A DNA stretch of 64,000 nt from Polyangiaceae bacterium (GCA_041389725.1 JAWKRG010000013.1:1-64000); one strand, 5' to 3'; numbered from the stretch's first letter, positions 1 to 9,808 are shown. A program made the numbers and translations. Notes: a model not told the origin generated them from the sequence alone.

Positions 1-50
1 TAGTGCTGCGCAGTCGCGGCCGTGGTGCCGAGTCGCCTAGTGGACGCAGC
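1..50. repeat. Partial copy of an interspersed short repeat
   Basis: The window opens with TAGTGCTGCG and carries TGGACGCAGC at 41-50. GCTGCG at 5-10 and CGCAGC at 45-50 can pair. The same two words bound the inverted repeat at 11731-11793, and the first word also occurs at 9809. This is probably a diverged copy of the same short intergenic repeat, here just downstream of the TetR gene. Confidence 0.45.
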
Positions 51-53
51 CCT

Positions 54-629
54 TCAACGCAGGGGGCGCCCGCCGTAGGTGGAGCGCACCGCTTCGAGGA
101 TCTCGCGTGAGAGCTTCTCGCTCTTGACGGCGCGCGACAGCAACAATGCCCCCACACTGCTCGCCAAGAACGAAATGGCGCGTCGGCGCGCGTCCGGCCC
201 ACCCAGGCGCACTTCCGCCTCCGCGATGATCTGCGCTACCTCGGCTTCGAAGGCGCGGCGCGCCACCGTCGGAGCCCGCGCCACTTCCATGGAGAGCGCG
301 GGGATCGGACACCCACCTTCCGGAGCGTCGCGGTGCTTGGGCGTGAGGTAGCGTTCTGCGGCGCGACGCTGCCACGCCTCACCGCTCAGGGCCTCGGTTC
401 CGCGCCCAAATAGGTTCTCCCGCGACTGGTCGAAGGCCGCGGCCAAGGCTTCGCGCAACAGCTCACCTTTGTTCTTGAAGTGCGAATAGAAGCCACCACG
501 TGTCAGGCCCGACTCGGCCATCAGCGCGTCGATGCTGACGGCCGCAAACCCGCGCTGGAGGAATAGACGCGCGGCCGACTCGACGATGCGACGATGCACG
601 CGGGGCTTGTGGTCGGAAGGATACGGCAC
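54..629 (-). CDS. TetR/AcrR family transcriptional regulator
   Basis: A 191-residue regulator with an N-terminal TetR DNA-binding domain at about residues 8-58. The recognition-helix stretch ESGLTRGGFYSHFKNKGEL is typical of the family, and the rest is the helical ligand-binding and dimerisation part. The GTG at 629 is chosen because it places the helix-turn-helix at the usual distance from the N terminus. An upstream in-frame ATG at 959 would add about 110 residues without family similarity and would overlap the divergent gene. It probably represses a nearby gene or itself; the divergent neighbour is a WD40 protein. The inducer cannot be predicted. The family call is firm and the start moderately so. 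Confidence 0.88.
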   Translation of the reverse strand: MPYPSDHKPRVHRRIVESAARLFLQRGFAAVSIDALMAESGLTRGGFYSHFKNKGELLREALAAAFDQSRENLFGRGTEALSGEAWQRRAAERYLTPKHRDAPEGGCPIPALSMEVARAPTVARRAFEAEVAQIIAEAEVRLGGPDARRRAISFLASSVGALLLSRAVKSEKLSREILEAVRSTYGGRPLR

Positions 630-764
630 GAAGACGGCAGGATACGATTGTGCGGGCAGGCCGACAAGGTCGGGGCGCAGGAACGCACGCTTTGACACCC
701 ATGCCCTGGGTGCACGAGCAACGCTGCTTCCCAATGCAGGCGAAAACTCGCACACTGGTCGCGG

Positions 765-2954
765 ATGGTCCGCTTCGGCACGTCGCAGTTTCGCTTGGAC
801 GGCAGCGTCAGCGCCTTGCAGGGCGTCGATGCGCGCCGCTTGCTGGCCAGCTCGATGATCGCCGACGAGACCGTGCTCTGGGGCGTTCCTGGCGGAGAAC
901 GGCTGGTCGACGTACGCGAGCCCGCCAGTCATCTTGCACTGGTAGGCGAAGGCCGACAACTGCTGCTGGCCTTCGCGCGTGTCACGCGCTGGGACGCGCT
1001 TACTGGCAAGGAACTCCCGAGCGCGGAGCTAGAAGGCTTGAAGGCTCCGATGGTGGCCGGGGCGCACGTGCTCGCTGCCTACGACGCGGCGCGATCTCGG
1101 GTTTGTGTCCGCACCCACGATGGGCAAGCGGTGTCGAGCCTGGACCTGGAGTGTCCCACTGACCTCGCATTGTTCGACAGCGAATCGGCGCTCGCCATCG
1201 CACGCGGCGACGGTGGCCTGATCGTGCTGGACGTCGGAACCGGCAGGCGACGACTCGAAGATCCTCGCCCCCACCGGAAGGTCACCGCGAGCAAGGACGG
1301 CCAATGGCTTCTCTGCGCCGGTGGCGACTCCATCGAACTGCGTCGAGGCGGCGCCGGCCGACAGGTGTGGTCCACCCGAGATGTTTCCGATGTGGATGCC
1401 GTTGCTCTGTCACCCAACGCAACCGTTGCCGCCCTGCTGGACTGGCGCGGCAGGCTTCAGCTTCGTTCACTGAGCGACGGCAGAGCCCTCGCGGAAAGAG
1501 AAGTCCCACTGCATGGGGGTTGCATCGCTTTCGTGAACGACGACGTGCTTGCCTACGGGTGGGCGGGGGCTGTGCGCTTCGCAGCCGTACCCAGTTTGAA
1601 GGACATGCACGAACCTCAGGGTCACGAAGCTTCCGTCATTGCCGTCTGCCAGGCCACTGACGTCGTGGTGACAGCTTCCCGCGATCAGGACGCGCGAGTT
1701 TGGGATGCACGGACGGGCGGCGCACGACGCCTGCTGCACCACGACAACGCCGTCGAAGACTGCGCGCTGTCCCCCAGTGGAACTCGCGTCGCCAGCGTCA
1801 GCGCCGACGGCAGGTTTCGCCTCTGGGATCCAGCCCGGGGCGAAGTGCTGCACGAGTCCGCCCTGGGCATCGGCCTCGACATTGGCTCCGTCGCCTTTTC
1901 GCCGGACGGAACTCTGGTGGCCACGCTGCGAGCCAAGAGCGTGGACGTGCTGCAGGCAGACCTCGGTGAGCCTCGGAGTACGTTCGCGGCCAGCGCCCCA
2001 AGTGCGATTCGATTCCTGGACGATCAACGTCTGTTGTTGGTGCAAACCGAGTCGCTGCGCGTCGTCGGGCTGGACGGTGCGCCTGGCGCGTTGCTGCAGC
2101 GCCGCTTCGAGCCTCCCCTGGCCGTCGCCCCGGATGGCAGTCGCTGTGCATTGCGCCGCAACGACCGGCTCGCGATCTACGAGTGCGCTGCGCTGGACGC
2201 CCTGCCAGCTCCCGACGTACACCTGCCAACAGCGCTGGCGTGGTCGCGAGACGGAGTGCTCGCCTGTGCCCGCTTCCAGAGCAGCGATCTATTGCTGTGG
2301 GACAGCCAAGATGCCTCCGTCGCCGGCACGCTGGCCATGTCGAGCCGCCCCACGGCCCTGGCCTTCGTCGACGAGCGTCGGTTGCTCGTGGGGATGGCCA
2401 ACGGCACCGCAGAGATCGTGGTCGTGCCCAAGACCAAGCGCGAGATCGCTCGGGACGCGGCGCGGCTGCGTGACGAGCGGGTGCAGGCAGCGCGCGCGCT
2501 GATGTACGCACTGTCTCGGGATGGCGAGCCGGTCAGGCAGGAAGCTGGCGGGTACCGCGTTGCACCGGGGCGCGACTCATTGAGCCCGGACGGGCTCGCC
2601 TTGGAATGCAGGCTGACGGACGAGAGCCAGATCGCGATTCGGTGCCATGTGCACGACGACTACTTTCGCTTCGAGATTGCTCGCCCCGGCACAGCGCCGC
2701 TGCCTCCGCCAAATTCCGCCTTCGTGCGGCTCGGGCGCTGGCTTCGCGCGCGCCTAGGCCATGCACCGCCACCGCCGGATCCACGGGACGAGGCTTGGCT
2801 TGCACGCATCCAGGCCGAACCAGGCGTATTTGAAGCGACGGTGGATCGTCTGGAAGCAGGCAGCACCGTGCTCACTTTTTGCACCCGCGAACTGCCGGAG
2901 CCTCGAGCGCTATGGCTCTGGCTCCAACGGGCTGCAGAAGTGCTCCGTGAGTGA
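765..2954 (+). CDS. WD40-repeat beta-propeller protein
   Basis: A 729-residue protein without signal peptide or membrane segment, so probably cytoplasmic. Residues from about 20 to 560 consist of degenerate WD40 blades with recognisable WD endings such as ARVWDARTG (about 309), FRLWDPARG (about 351) and LLLWDSQDA (about 509), and SPDG/SPSG turns at blade starts. Residues 570-729 are a non-propeller tail that I do not recognise. Such proteins are scaffolds for protein-protein contacts. In myxobacteria they often occur as the output half of Ser/Thr kinase-WD40 fusions, but no kinase domain is present here. It diverges from the TetR regulator across about 135 bp. The partner is unknown. Confidence 0.85.
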   Translation: MVRFGTSQFRLDGSVSALQGVDARRLLASSMIADETVLWGVPGGERLVDVREPASHLALVGEGRQLLLAFARVTRWDALTGKELPSAELEGLKAPMVAGAHVLAAYDAARSRVCVRTHDGQAVSSLDLECPTDLALFDSESALAIARGDGGLIVLDVGTGRRRLEDPRPHRKVTASKDGQWLLCAGGDSIELRRGGAGRQVWSTRDVSDVDAVALSPNATVAALLDWRGRLQLRSLSDGRALAEREVPLHGGCIAFVNDDVLAYGWAGAVRFAAVPSLKDMHEPQGHEASVIAVCQATDVVVTASRDQDARVWDARTGGARRLLHHDNAVEDCALSPSGTRVASVSADGRFRLWDPARGEVLHESALGIGLDIGSVAFSPDGTLVATLRAKSVDVLQADLGEPRSTFAASAPSAIRFLDDQRLLLVQTESLRVVGLDGAPGALLQRRFEPPLAVAPDGSRCALRRNDRLAIYECAALDALPAPDVHLPTALAWSRDGVLACARFQSSDLLLWDSQDASVAGTLAMSSRPTALAFVDERRLLVGMANGTAEIVVVPKTKREIARDAARLRDERVQAARALMYALSRDGEPVRQEAGGYRVAPGRDSLSPDGLALECRLTDESQIAIRCHVHDDYFRFEIARPGTAPLPPPNSAFVRLGRWLRARLGHAPPPPDPRDEAWLARIQAEPGVFEATVDRLEAGSTVLTFCTRELPEPRALWLWLQRAAEVLRE

Positions 2955-3018
2955 AACCGACCCTCCCCAGGGCCCGTGGGCGTGTGTTTGCGGCGAGACC
3001 AGGCTAACCTAGAGCCCC

Positions 3019-5832
3019 ATGCGTGTCCTTTCATTGCTGAGCTGCGTCGTCTTCGCTTGTGGTTGCACGGAGCTTCCAGACATTCCCGCGGGCACCTGCG
3101 GCAACGGCTTCGTCGATCCCGGCGAGGACTGTGACGGCCCCGGTGCGAGCTGCGGCGCTCCGGAAAGCACCGGCGCGTGTCGCTTCTTGTGCAGCACGGA
3201 CCTGAGCTGTCCCGGCGGGTACGCCTGCGGCAGCGACGGCGTGTGTCGCCAACCAACGGGCCAGTACACGCACGTCAACGAACTGTCCTCGGACTCCGAC
3301 ATGTTCTCGGCGCTCGCCGACATGGATGGCGACGGCATCCGAGATCTCGTGAATTTCGACCCATCCACGGGCATTCGTGTTTCCTTCCTGGACGGCCAGG
3401 CAGCCGTCGTCAGCGAGGCACGAGTGCCCAGTGCCTTCGGCACGCCCGCCCTTGGCCAGCTGACCGATAGCGAAGCGACTGCGCAGGAATTGCCACGCAC
3501 GGACTTGGTTGAGAGCTCGAGCGGCGCCATCAACGTGCTTCGCGGCCGCGGTGATCGATCCCTGGAACCGACGAGTTATTCGTCAATCCCCGTGGCGGAC
3601 TTCGCAACCTTCGTGGCTTTCGACGCGCGCCCTCCGGACAAGCAGGAATTCCGCGGCGACGAGGTGCTTCGCTTTTTGGGCAACGACATCCTCAGCGTCA
3701 ACGATGGCGTCAACTTGTTCAAGCTGCCTTTCAACGCGGAGAACCTAGCCGGCGAGGTGTTGACGGCGGCCTTCGACACGAAGACCGCGCCCCTGGGCGA
3801 GCCGCTATCACCTTGGGACGAGTTTGCCGTCGCCGAGTGGGACGGCACTCAGGTGTACGTGTTCTCCCCCACTCGCTGGGTGCTGCTGCCGGGCGGAAAG
3901 GCCGCGTGGAACAAGGATCCCGGGCTCTACCCGCCGGTGAAGCTCCCGAACGGCAAGCACGTCGTGGCCGGGCCCTTTGCCATCGATGCCAATGACGACG
4001 AGCACCTCGATCTCGTCGTCATCGGCGGCGCCGCAGCCGGCGAGCCCTCCCTCGCCCTCAACGCTTTCGTTGCCTACGGCCGCGGCGACGCGAGCTTCCA
4101 CTCGGATGGCGATGCGTTGCCGCCGGACGGCAGCCCGGCAGACCAGACCTTCGCTCAGTTGTCTGTGAAGTTCACGTCACCGCCCCTCGCCATCGGCCAT
4201 CTGAACCAGGACAGCAAGCCCGACTTCGTTTTTCCAAACGCCGTCATCATCAGTGGAGAGGGCCCGGACGAGTGCCTGCTTGGCAACACCGACTACAGTT
4301 GCTTCCGAACCGACGACGAATGGAACAGCGCGCGGATCGTGCAGCTGAACGGCACCGGGGGCCCCGACATCATCGCAGCCGCCGCCAACACGCGCTCCGT
4401 CGAGTTCTGGAACAGCACAGGAGACGGCCTATTCCACCGATTCCAGATCCCGACCAAGAACTTTCCGTCGCGCCTGACGGTCAGTGACCTCGATGGCGAC
4501 TTGCTGCCGGACGTCGCGCTGGTGGAATCTCAGAGCCCCACCTTCGCTAGCTATGGCCCCGTTGGTGGCGCGTCGTTTGGCATCGAGAGCGACGTCCACG
4601 ACACGGTCTCCGTCATGTTCGGCCGCGCCTTCGGCGCCCCGGAAGCGCCGATTTCCGTAGGTGAACTCGGCCACGTCGAAGCGATCGTCGCGGGTCGCAT
4701 CGGGGGCGACGACGACACGCCCGACCTAGGTGCGCTGTCGGCCTACAGTGACGACAAGGGAAACGTGACGCGCAGCATTGCGATCTTCGAGGGCGCCACC
4801 AACCGACTGCTCACGGCTCCTTTCCGCCTGATCGACCCCGACACGGAGTCGGAACATGCCGCCGCCCGCACCTGGGTCGGCGACTTCGACGGCGACGGCC
4901 ATGCTGACGTGTCGGCCCTTGGGGTCGACATCGACGAGCTGACGACCCACCAGGCCTTCGCCCTGCGCGGATGGTTTTTGCCTTCCACCGGTGAAGCCGA
5001 GGTCAGTGAAGCGTCCACGAAGTCCAGCGCCAATCTGACGGCGGGGTTCGACTGGTGCACGGCCCTGGCGCTGCCAATCGATCTGGGTCAAGACGGACAG
5101 GACGAGTTGGTCTTCTTGGGCCGCAGGATCAAGGACAACCAGCACCAAGAAGGGGCCCTCGCAGTCTGGAACGTCAATGACAAGGGCGCCTGGGTCGAGA
5201 GCGGCGCACCCGTGGGTGCGAAACTGCGGTTCAGCGCGCCGCCGGCCGAACGTTTGCCGTGCGAGGCGGCGCGCAGCCTGCTCTCCAAAGTGCTGGAGCC
5301 CGACCAGGTCAGCTCTGGACAGATCTTCGCGGCAGAAGTCGATGACGTTCCCGGCCTCGACGTCGTGGCTCTCGGCTTCGATGCGGAGGGCAGCTACTCA
5401 GTGATGATCTTGCTCCAGCGCGACGGAGGTCTGTCTCCCGATTCGGCGCTGGTGCTGCCGTCGCCCTCCGAACTTCCGCTCTTGGGCGTCATGCCCATTC
5501 AGGCCGACCGCGACCCTCAGACGGAGCTGCTCTTGTTTTCGCCCGCCGGTATCGATCTGGCCGAGATCGACCTGGACGCCCAGCGGCTGGTCGTACGCGA
5601 TCGAGTGCGAGAGTCGGAACTGCCTTTTGGGGTCGAGCCAATCCCCGCAGGTCCCACGCCGAGCGGCAATGGCCCGGTTCCCGGGCTCGCTGGAGGTGGA
5701 ATCGGCAGCCTATTCGCGCCCTATCAGTCCGCGGCCGCCGGGGACATCAATGGCGACGGGCTGCAGGATTTTGTGGTCGTTCAGGAAGGAAGCATTCATC
5801 TCTTCCTGGCCAAGGACGCCTTCGCCGACTGA
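3019..5832 (+). CDS. FG-GAP/VCBS-repeat lipoprotein with Cys-rich N terminus
   Basis: A 937-residue exported lipoprotein. The N terminus is a short hydrophobic segment ending in VFAC (lipid-accepting Cys at about 14). A myxococcal Cys-rich motif follows (CGNGFVDPGEDCDG, about residues 35-48) with further paired cysteines to about residue 80. The remainder holds repeated D-x-D-x-D-G calcium-binding loops of the FG-GAP/VCBS type (DMDGDGIRD, DLDGDLLPD, DFDGDGHAD, DINGDGLQD), expected to fold as a surface beta-propeller. This points to a cell-surface, calcium-stabilised adhesion or binding protein. It lies 60 bp after the WD40 gene and 77 bp before another Cys-rich lipoprotein. Substrate unknown. 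Confidence 0.82.
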   Translation: MRVLSLLSCVVFACGCTELPDIPAGTCGNGFVDPGEDCDGPGASCGAPESTGACRFLCSTDLSCPGGYACGSDGVCRQPTGQYTHVNELSSDSDMFSALADMDGDGIRDLVNFDPSTGIRVSFLDGQAAVVSEARVPSAFGTPALGQLTDSEATAQELPRTDLVESSSGAINVLRGRGDRSLEPTSYSSIPVADFATFVAFDARPPDKQEFRGDEVLRFLGNDILSVNDGVNLFKLPFNAENLAGEVLTAAFDTKTAPLGEPLSPWDEFAVAEWDGTQVYVFSPTRWVLLPGGKAAWNKDPGLYPPVKLPNGKHVVAGPFAIDANDDEHLDLVVIGGAAAGEPSLALNAFVAYGRGDASFHSDGDALPPDGSPADQTFAQLSVKFTSPPLAIGHLNQDSKPDFVFPNAVIISGEGPDECLLGNTDYSCFRTDDEWNSARIVQLNGTGGPDIIAAAANTRSVEFWNSTGDGLFHRFQIPTKNFPSRLTVSDLDGDLLPDVALVESQSPTFASYGPVGGASFGIESDVHDTVSVMFGRAFGAPEAPISVGELGHVEAIVAGRIGGDDDTPDLGALSAYSDDKGNVTRSIAIFEGATNRLLTAPFRLIDPDTESEHAAARTWVGDFDGDGHADVSALGVDIDELTTHQAFALRGWFLPSTGEAEVSEASTKSSANLTAGFDWCTALALPIDLGQDGQDELVFLGRRIKDNQHQEGALAVWNVNDKGAWVESGAPVGAKLRFSAPPAERLPCEAARSLLSKVLEPDQVSSGQIFAAEVDDVPGLDVVALGFDAEGSYSVMILLQRDGGLSPDSALVLPSPSELPLLGVMPIQADRDPQTELLLFSPAGIDLAEIDLDAQRLVVRDRVRESELPFGVEPIPAGPTPSGNGPVPGLAGGGIGSLFAPYQSAAAGDINGDGLQDFVVVQEGSIHLFLAKDAFAD

Positions 5833-5909
5833 GATTCGACCGCGGCGGTTGATAAGCGGGCCTCGCCACACCCACTGACTCGGGGTTGGGACAGCCGCGA
5901 GGTCAGAAC

Positions 5910-7355
5910 ATGGGAAATCTGCGTCATTTCTTGGTTTTTGGGCTGCTGGGACTGGCGGGACTCGCCTTCGCAGCCTGCGGGAGTGATTCCGATGCCGACA
6001 CGAAGAAGCCGACGGACGCCGGAACCGACAGCTCGTCGGATGCTTCGGCGGACGGCAGCCCTGACGGCAGCGGAAGCTGTGGGCTAGTCGGGACCACCTG
6101 CGCAAAGAATGCCGACTGTTGCTCTGCGAACTGCGATCCCTCGCTCAACACTTGTGTCAACCCCATCGGCAGCTGCAAGACGGCGGACGAGGCGTGCACT
6201 TCGCCGACTGAGTGCTGCAGCTTGGTTTGCAGTGGCGGCAAGTGTGGAACGAACCTGTGCACGTCCGATCTGGAGGCCTGTACCAGTGACGCTCAGTGCT
6301 GCAGCGGCAAGTGCACGAACTCCGCCTGCGTGCCGCTCAACACCAGCTGCAAGACCGCAGGCAACTCCTGCGGCGGCAACGGTGACTGTTGCTCGGGGAT
6401 CTGCAACAACGGCACGTGCAACGGCAAGGTCTCTTTCTGCACGCAAACCGAAGACGCCTGCGCCAAGGACACCGATTGCTGCGCGGGCATTTGCACGAAG
6501 AGCAGCGGCGCAACCCTCGGCACCTGCACGCAACCCTCCGCGCCAGGCGCGACCGGCTGCAAAGTCGCGGGCGAGGTGTGCGGCGGCATCGTGAGCGGCG
6601 GAAGTGAAGGCGGCCTGCCGACCTGCGGCGGCGAATGCTGCAGCCGCGCCTGCGCTCCCTACGGCCCCACCGGTGTGCTCGTGTGTCAGCCGCCCAGCGG
6701 CTGCCGACCCACGGGCGAGGTCTGCGTGTCGGACGCCGACTGCTGCGGCTCCGCGGGAATGCCCGGAGGCAACGGCTCCGTCAAGTGCAGCAAGGGCGCG
6801 GGAGAGCCCGTTGGGCGCTGCGACAATGGCAATGCCTGCCGACCGGCAGGCGCGGTCTGCAAACTCGCCAGCGGCTCCTGCAACGCCGAGAACAACTGCT
6901 GCGCGGGCAACGTGAACCAAGACCCGACCGTGTGTCAGCAGGATTCCCTCGGCATTCCGCGCTGCACTGGTGTGGGGGACTGCGGCGATGCCGGGTCCTT
7001 GGCGGGGCAGCCGTGTTCGACTAGCGCCGATTGCTGCGGAATGCCGTGCCTGCCGAACAGCGGCGGCGCGGGCAGCAGTCCTTTCATCTGCGGCGGCTCC
7101 AGCTGCGTATCACAGGGCGGTGCCTGTACGACGGACGCCGATTGCTGCTCGGGACTGCCCTGCATCGCACCGCCGGGATCCACGCAAGGCGTGTGCGGCC
7201 CGCCTCCGGTGATTCCGGACGCCGGCACGGATAGCGGTACCTACGACGGCGGGCCCGGCTGTGCGCTCTACGGCCAGGACTGCACCCAGGCGAGCGATTG
7301 CTGCAACGGCGTGCCCTGCACCAACGGCAAGTGCCTCTATCAGGTGCCACGCTGA
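5910..7355 (+). CDS. Cysteine-rich repeat lipoprotein (Dickkopf-like repeats)
   Basis: A 481-residue lipoprotein. The ATG at 5910 has GAGG at 5899-5902, seven bases upstream, and opens a clean signal peptide ending LAFAAC; a TTG at 5886 would only lengthen it. After an Asp/Ser/Thr linker, the protein is a run of short disulfide modules with the pattern C-x(n)-C-x(4-6)-D-CC-x-x-x-C, for example DADCCGSAG and DTDCCAGICT, about eleven in all. These resemble Dickkopf-type or knottin-like repeats common in myxobacterial surface proteins. It is probably a disulfide-rich surface or spore-coat protein. It is followed by two strong hairpins before the convergent gene at 7455. Confidence 0.82.
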   Translation: MGNLRHFLVFGLLGLAGLAFAACGSDSDADTKKPTDAGTDSSSDASADGSPDGSGSCGLVGTTCAKNADCCSANCDPSLNTCVNPIGSCKTADEACTSPTECCSLVCSGGKCGTNLCTSDLEACTSDAQCCSGKCTNSACVPLNTSCKTAGNSCGGNGDCCSGICNNGTCNGKVSFCTQTEDACAKDTDCCAGICTKSSGATLGTCTQPSAPGATGCKVAGEVCGGIVSGGSEGGLPTCGGECCSRACAPYGPTGVLVCQPPSGCRPTGEVCVSDADCCGSAGMPGGNGSVKCSKGAGEPVGRCDNGNACRPAGAVCKLASGSCNAENNCCAGNVNQDPTVCQQDSLGIPRCTGVGDCGDAGSLAGQPCSTSADCCGMPCLPNSGGAGSSPFICGGSSCVSQGGACTTDADCCSGLPCIAPPGSTQGVCGPPPVIPDAGTDSGTYDGGPGCALYGQDCTQASDCCNGVPCTNGKCLYQVPR

Positions 7356-7372
7356 GCTGAGGGCTGGGAGCC

Positions 7373-7403
7373 GAGGGCTCAGCTCACTCCGAACTGAGCC
7401 CTC
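7373..7403. terminator. Hairpin between convergent genes (first of two)
   Basis: Arms GAGGGCTCAG (7373-7382) and CTGAGCCCTC (7394-7403) form a perfect 10-bp stem with an 11-nt loop. It lies 18 bp after the Cys-rich lipoprotein stop and before the end of the convergent gene at 7455. There is no U-tract, so intrinsic termination is inferred from strength and position only. Confidence 0.55.
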
Positions 7404-7407
7404 ATGT

Positions 7408-7437
7408 CGAGCCGCCGCCAAGCATGACGGCGGCTCG
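7408..7437. terminator. Hairpin between convergent genes (second of two)
   Basis: Arms CGAGCCGCCG (7408-7417) and CGGCGGCTCG (7428-7437) form a perfect 10-bp stem with a 10-nt loop. It sits directly after the first hairpin and 17 bp before the stop of the minus-strand gene at 7455. It could serve as a bidirectional terminator for the convergent pair. Confidence 0.55.
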
Positions 7438-7454
7438 TCGCATCTGGCGCGGCG

Positions 7455-8591
7455 TCACTCGCCGTCGAGACCCATGTCGTCGAGATCGTCGAGCTCGTCG
7501 TCCAAAGGCGAGTCGGCAGGGGCAGGCCCCGGGCTACCCGGACCACCAAAACCCATGGGACGTCGCCGCATGCCGCGACCCCCAGGACCCATCATCGGTC
7601 GGCGCCCGGCGCCACTCTTCATGGCTTCCACCAGCTTGCTGCGTTGCTCGGGCGTGAGCACGGCGAGTAGCTCATTGGCATAGCCAATGTGCTTCTTCAT
7701 GTCTGGCGCCTTGCGAGCGGGCGCTAGCTCGAGCTTCGCCGCGTCGAAGGAGTCCTTCTGGAACTCCGCGAGCACCGTCTCATGGACCTTCTTGGCAGCT
7801 TCTTGCTGCTTCTTCCTGTCCGCTTCGCTGGGTTGGGCCGCGTCGATCTTCGCCTTGATGGCGTCGACTTTCTTCTGCTGCGCTTCATCCAGCTCCAGGC
7901 GGCCCAACATGCGCTCGAAACCCAACGCACCACCGTGGATGCCGCCGCGCCCACCGCGCGCCCATGCCCCCGCACCGCGACGCACACCGGGCTTCTTGTC
8001 GTCGCCTGCTTTGTCGTCACCGGCCTTGCCGGCGGCGTCACTGCGCTTGGCCATGCGCTCCGCTCGCTCGGTCTCCCGCTTCTGCACTGCCTCCGCGGCG
8101 GCTTTGCGCTGCGCGGGGTCGAGCGCCGCATGCAGGGAGTTGAGCAGCTTCTGCTGCCCTTCCTTGCGCTCGGCCTGCTTCTTCTCCATCGCTGCGTTCT
8201 GCTCGTCGAACGTGGCGATGTCGAGCTTGCCCGCTTCGATGCCGGCGATCATCGCCTCGTGCATCCCCTTTGCGCCGTCCCTGCCCGCGGCATCCCCTGC
8301 TGGTTCGGGCATCAGTTTCTCCAACTCGGCGACCTTCGCTTCGGGCAAACCAATTTCGCGCAAGGCAGCGTTGTACAGGGCCTGAGCAATTCCGCCCCCG
8401 CCACGACGACCGCGTGCGCCGCGCGTCTTCTTGGTATTCGGCGCCTTGGCCTCCACAGTCGGGGCGGCTTGGGCCGAGGTTACGGGGGTCGTCGCACTGG
8501 ACGCTCCCGTCGTTTCGCCCGAGTTCTGGTTGCATGCCACCGGGAGGGAGAGCACTAGGGCCAGCACGGCCCCGCGAGAGCGTCGAAGCAT
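7455..8591 (-). CDS. Spy/CpxP-like (LTXXQ motif) periplasmic lipoprotein
   Basis: A 378-residue lipoprotein. The ATG at 8591 is preceded by AAGGAG about eight bases upstream (8600-8605 region) and opens a signal peptide ending VAC (Cys 20). An in-frame start at 8636 lacks a ribosome site. After a Thr/Ala/Gly-rich linker come two helical regions with LTXXQ-like motifs: LDPAQR (about 150), LELDEAQQ (about 230) and LTPEQR near residue 315. They are embedded in Ala/Lys/Glu/Gln-rich probable coiled coil. The C terminus is Gly/Pro/Met-rich and ends in an acidic tail. Spy/CpxP proteins are periplasmic chaperones or stress sensors, but this one is about twice their usual length and only the helical pattern is shared, so the function is tentative. 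Confidence 0.7.
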   Translation of the reverse strand: MLRRSRGAVLALVLSLPVACNQNSGETTGASSATTPVTSAQAAPTVEAKAPNTKKTRGARGRRGGGGIAQALYNAALREIGLPEAKVAELEKLMPEPAGDAAGRDGAKGMHEAMIAGIEAGKLDIATFDEQNAAMEKKQAERKEGQQKLLNSLHAALDPAQRKAAAEAVQKRETERAERMAKRSDAAGKAGDDKAGDDKKPGVRRGAGAWARGGRGGIHGGALGFERMLGRLELDEAQQKKVDAIKAKIDAAQPSEADRKKQQEAAKKVHETVLAEFQKDSFDAAKLELAPARKAPDMKKHIGYANELLAVLTPEQRSKLVEAMKSGAGRRPMMGPGGRGMRRRPMGFGGPGSPGPAPADSPLDDELDDLDDMGLDGE

Positions 8592-8768
8592 CGGAAAACT
8601 CCTTTTGACTGCCAATCTGCCAATCGTGGCAGCCACCTCCTAGGACGCCCGAGGGCGCCGCGTCCTATGAAAAATCATGCGCGCGCTTCAACTGAGCGAA
8701 AGCACTCCGCTATTCTTCGACGCTTCCGTGCTGTCTTCGTAGGCTCGCCACCTCCGCAGCCCACGAGA

Positions 8769-9794
8769 CTATGGGCGCGCGGCAGGGCTCGAGTCGTCCC
8801 CCCAACAGCGCGGCGTCCCCTTGGCGGAGAGCGCGCAAACGACGTGCAACCCGACCGCGACGGCAACGAACCCGCCGTCACTCGGAACGCTGGTGGCGCC
8901 GCGCTCGCCGCTACCCCAACACGACACGTGGCCGTCCGCGAGCAGCGCACACGAGTTCACCACGCCGATAGCAACGTGCACCGCCGCAGCGGCCTCAGGG
9001 GTTGGCTCGCTCTGCCCCTCGTAGCCCCCCGCGCACACGACTTTCCCGGCAGTTTCGCCCGCTTCTATCCCGCAAGTGTGAAGGAAGCCCGCGGCGAGCT
9101 CGCGGTACTTCCCAGGGGGCAACGAGATGTCGTCCACTTCACGCGCGCCGGCCTCGTCCTGATCGTCCTCGGCAGGTGCCCAACACTTCACTTCTCCGCT
9201 TCGTGCCAAGGCGCACACATGACGCCCGCCCACAGCCACCTGCTTGAACTTGCCCTTCGGACGCTTCATCACGATGCGCATACCCAGCCAAGAGAAGTCC
9301 TTGCACTCCGGGTATTCCTTGGTGCTGCCGCACTTCTCGATCAGCTCTGCCGAGTACTCGGTCTTGCCCTGGGCCCCCCAACACACCAACTCGCCATCGA
9401 CGCGTACGCCACAAGAAGCCTGGTCTCCAGCCGAGACTTGAGCGAACTGCCCCGCCGGAGCAGCGTCGTACTCGCCCCAACACTTGGCTTCGCCGGCCTC
9501 CGTCACGCCGCAGGCGTGAAAGGACGCTGCACTGATTTGTCGAAATGCTCCGTCGGGCGCCGCATCTTTGAGGCTGCCCCAGCAGCCGACCTTCTTGTTC
9601 GTACCGAGCCAGCAACCGAAATCGCTGCCCACGGCAATCTGCGGGCCGAAGGACGCGGCGGCCGTGGACTCGCCAGCTGCCGACGTGCCAGACGCAGAAC
9701 CGGGTCCGCTCGAGCCACGGCTCGCGCCGCCACAGGCACTCAGCGCCATCGCCCCCAGCAGAGGCAACCCCCAAAAACGTCCTGCGCCGCGCAT
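8769..9794 (-). CDS. RCC1-repeat lipoprotein
   Basis: A 341-residue lipoprotein with signal peptide ending LSAC (Cys 21), then a short Gly/Ser linker. From about residue 50 there are six or so RCC1-type blades, each with a hydrophobic strand, a Cys, a residue pair such as SGEVKCW or DGHVSCWG, and a following Gly. The regular cysteines (GCW, KCWGE, VCWGA, SCWGS) suggest disulfides or tight packing in an extracellular propeller. Bacterial RCC1 lipoproteins are frequent in myxobacteria and are thought to act in surface binding; no enzymatic residues are visible. It is divergent from the rhodanese gene at 9861, and the short repeat at 9809-9843 lies between them. Confidence 0.85.
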   Translation of the reverse strand: MRGAGRFWGLPLLGAMALSACGGASRGSSGPGSASGTSAAGESTAAASFGPQIAVGSDFGCWLGTNKKVGCWGSLKDAAPDGAFRQISAASFHACGVTEAGEAKCWGEYDAAPAGQFAQVSAGDQASCGVRVDGELVCWGAQGKTEYSAELIEKCGSTKEYPECKDFSWLGMRIVMKRPKGKFKQVAVGGRHVCALARSGEVKCWAPAEDDQDEAGAREVDDISLPPGKYRELAAGFLHTCGIEAGETAGKVVCAGGYEGQSEPTPEAAAAVHVAIGVVNSCALLADGHVSCWGSGERGATSVPSDGGFVAVAVGLHVVCALSAKGTPRCWGDDSSPAARP

Positions 9795-9808
9795 GACTCA
9801 CAGCATGT

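Noticed and set aside
54..959. 301-residue version of the TetR regulator
   Set aside because: The extra N-terminal 110 residues lack similarity and would overlap the divergent WD40 gene; the GTG at 629 gives a normal-length TetR protein.
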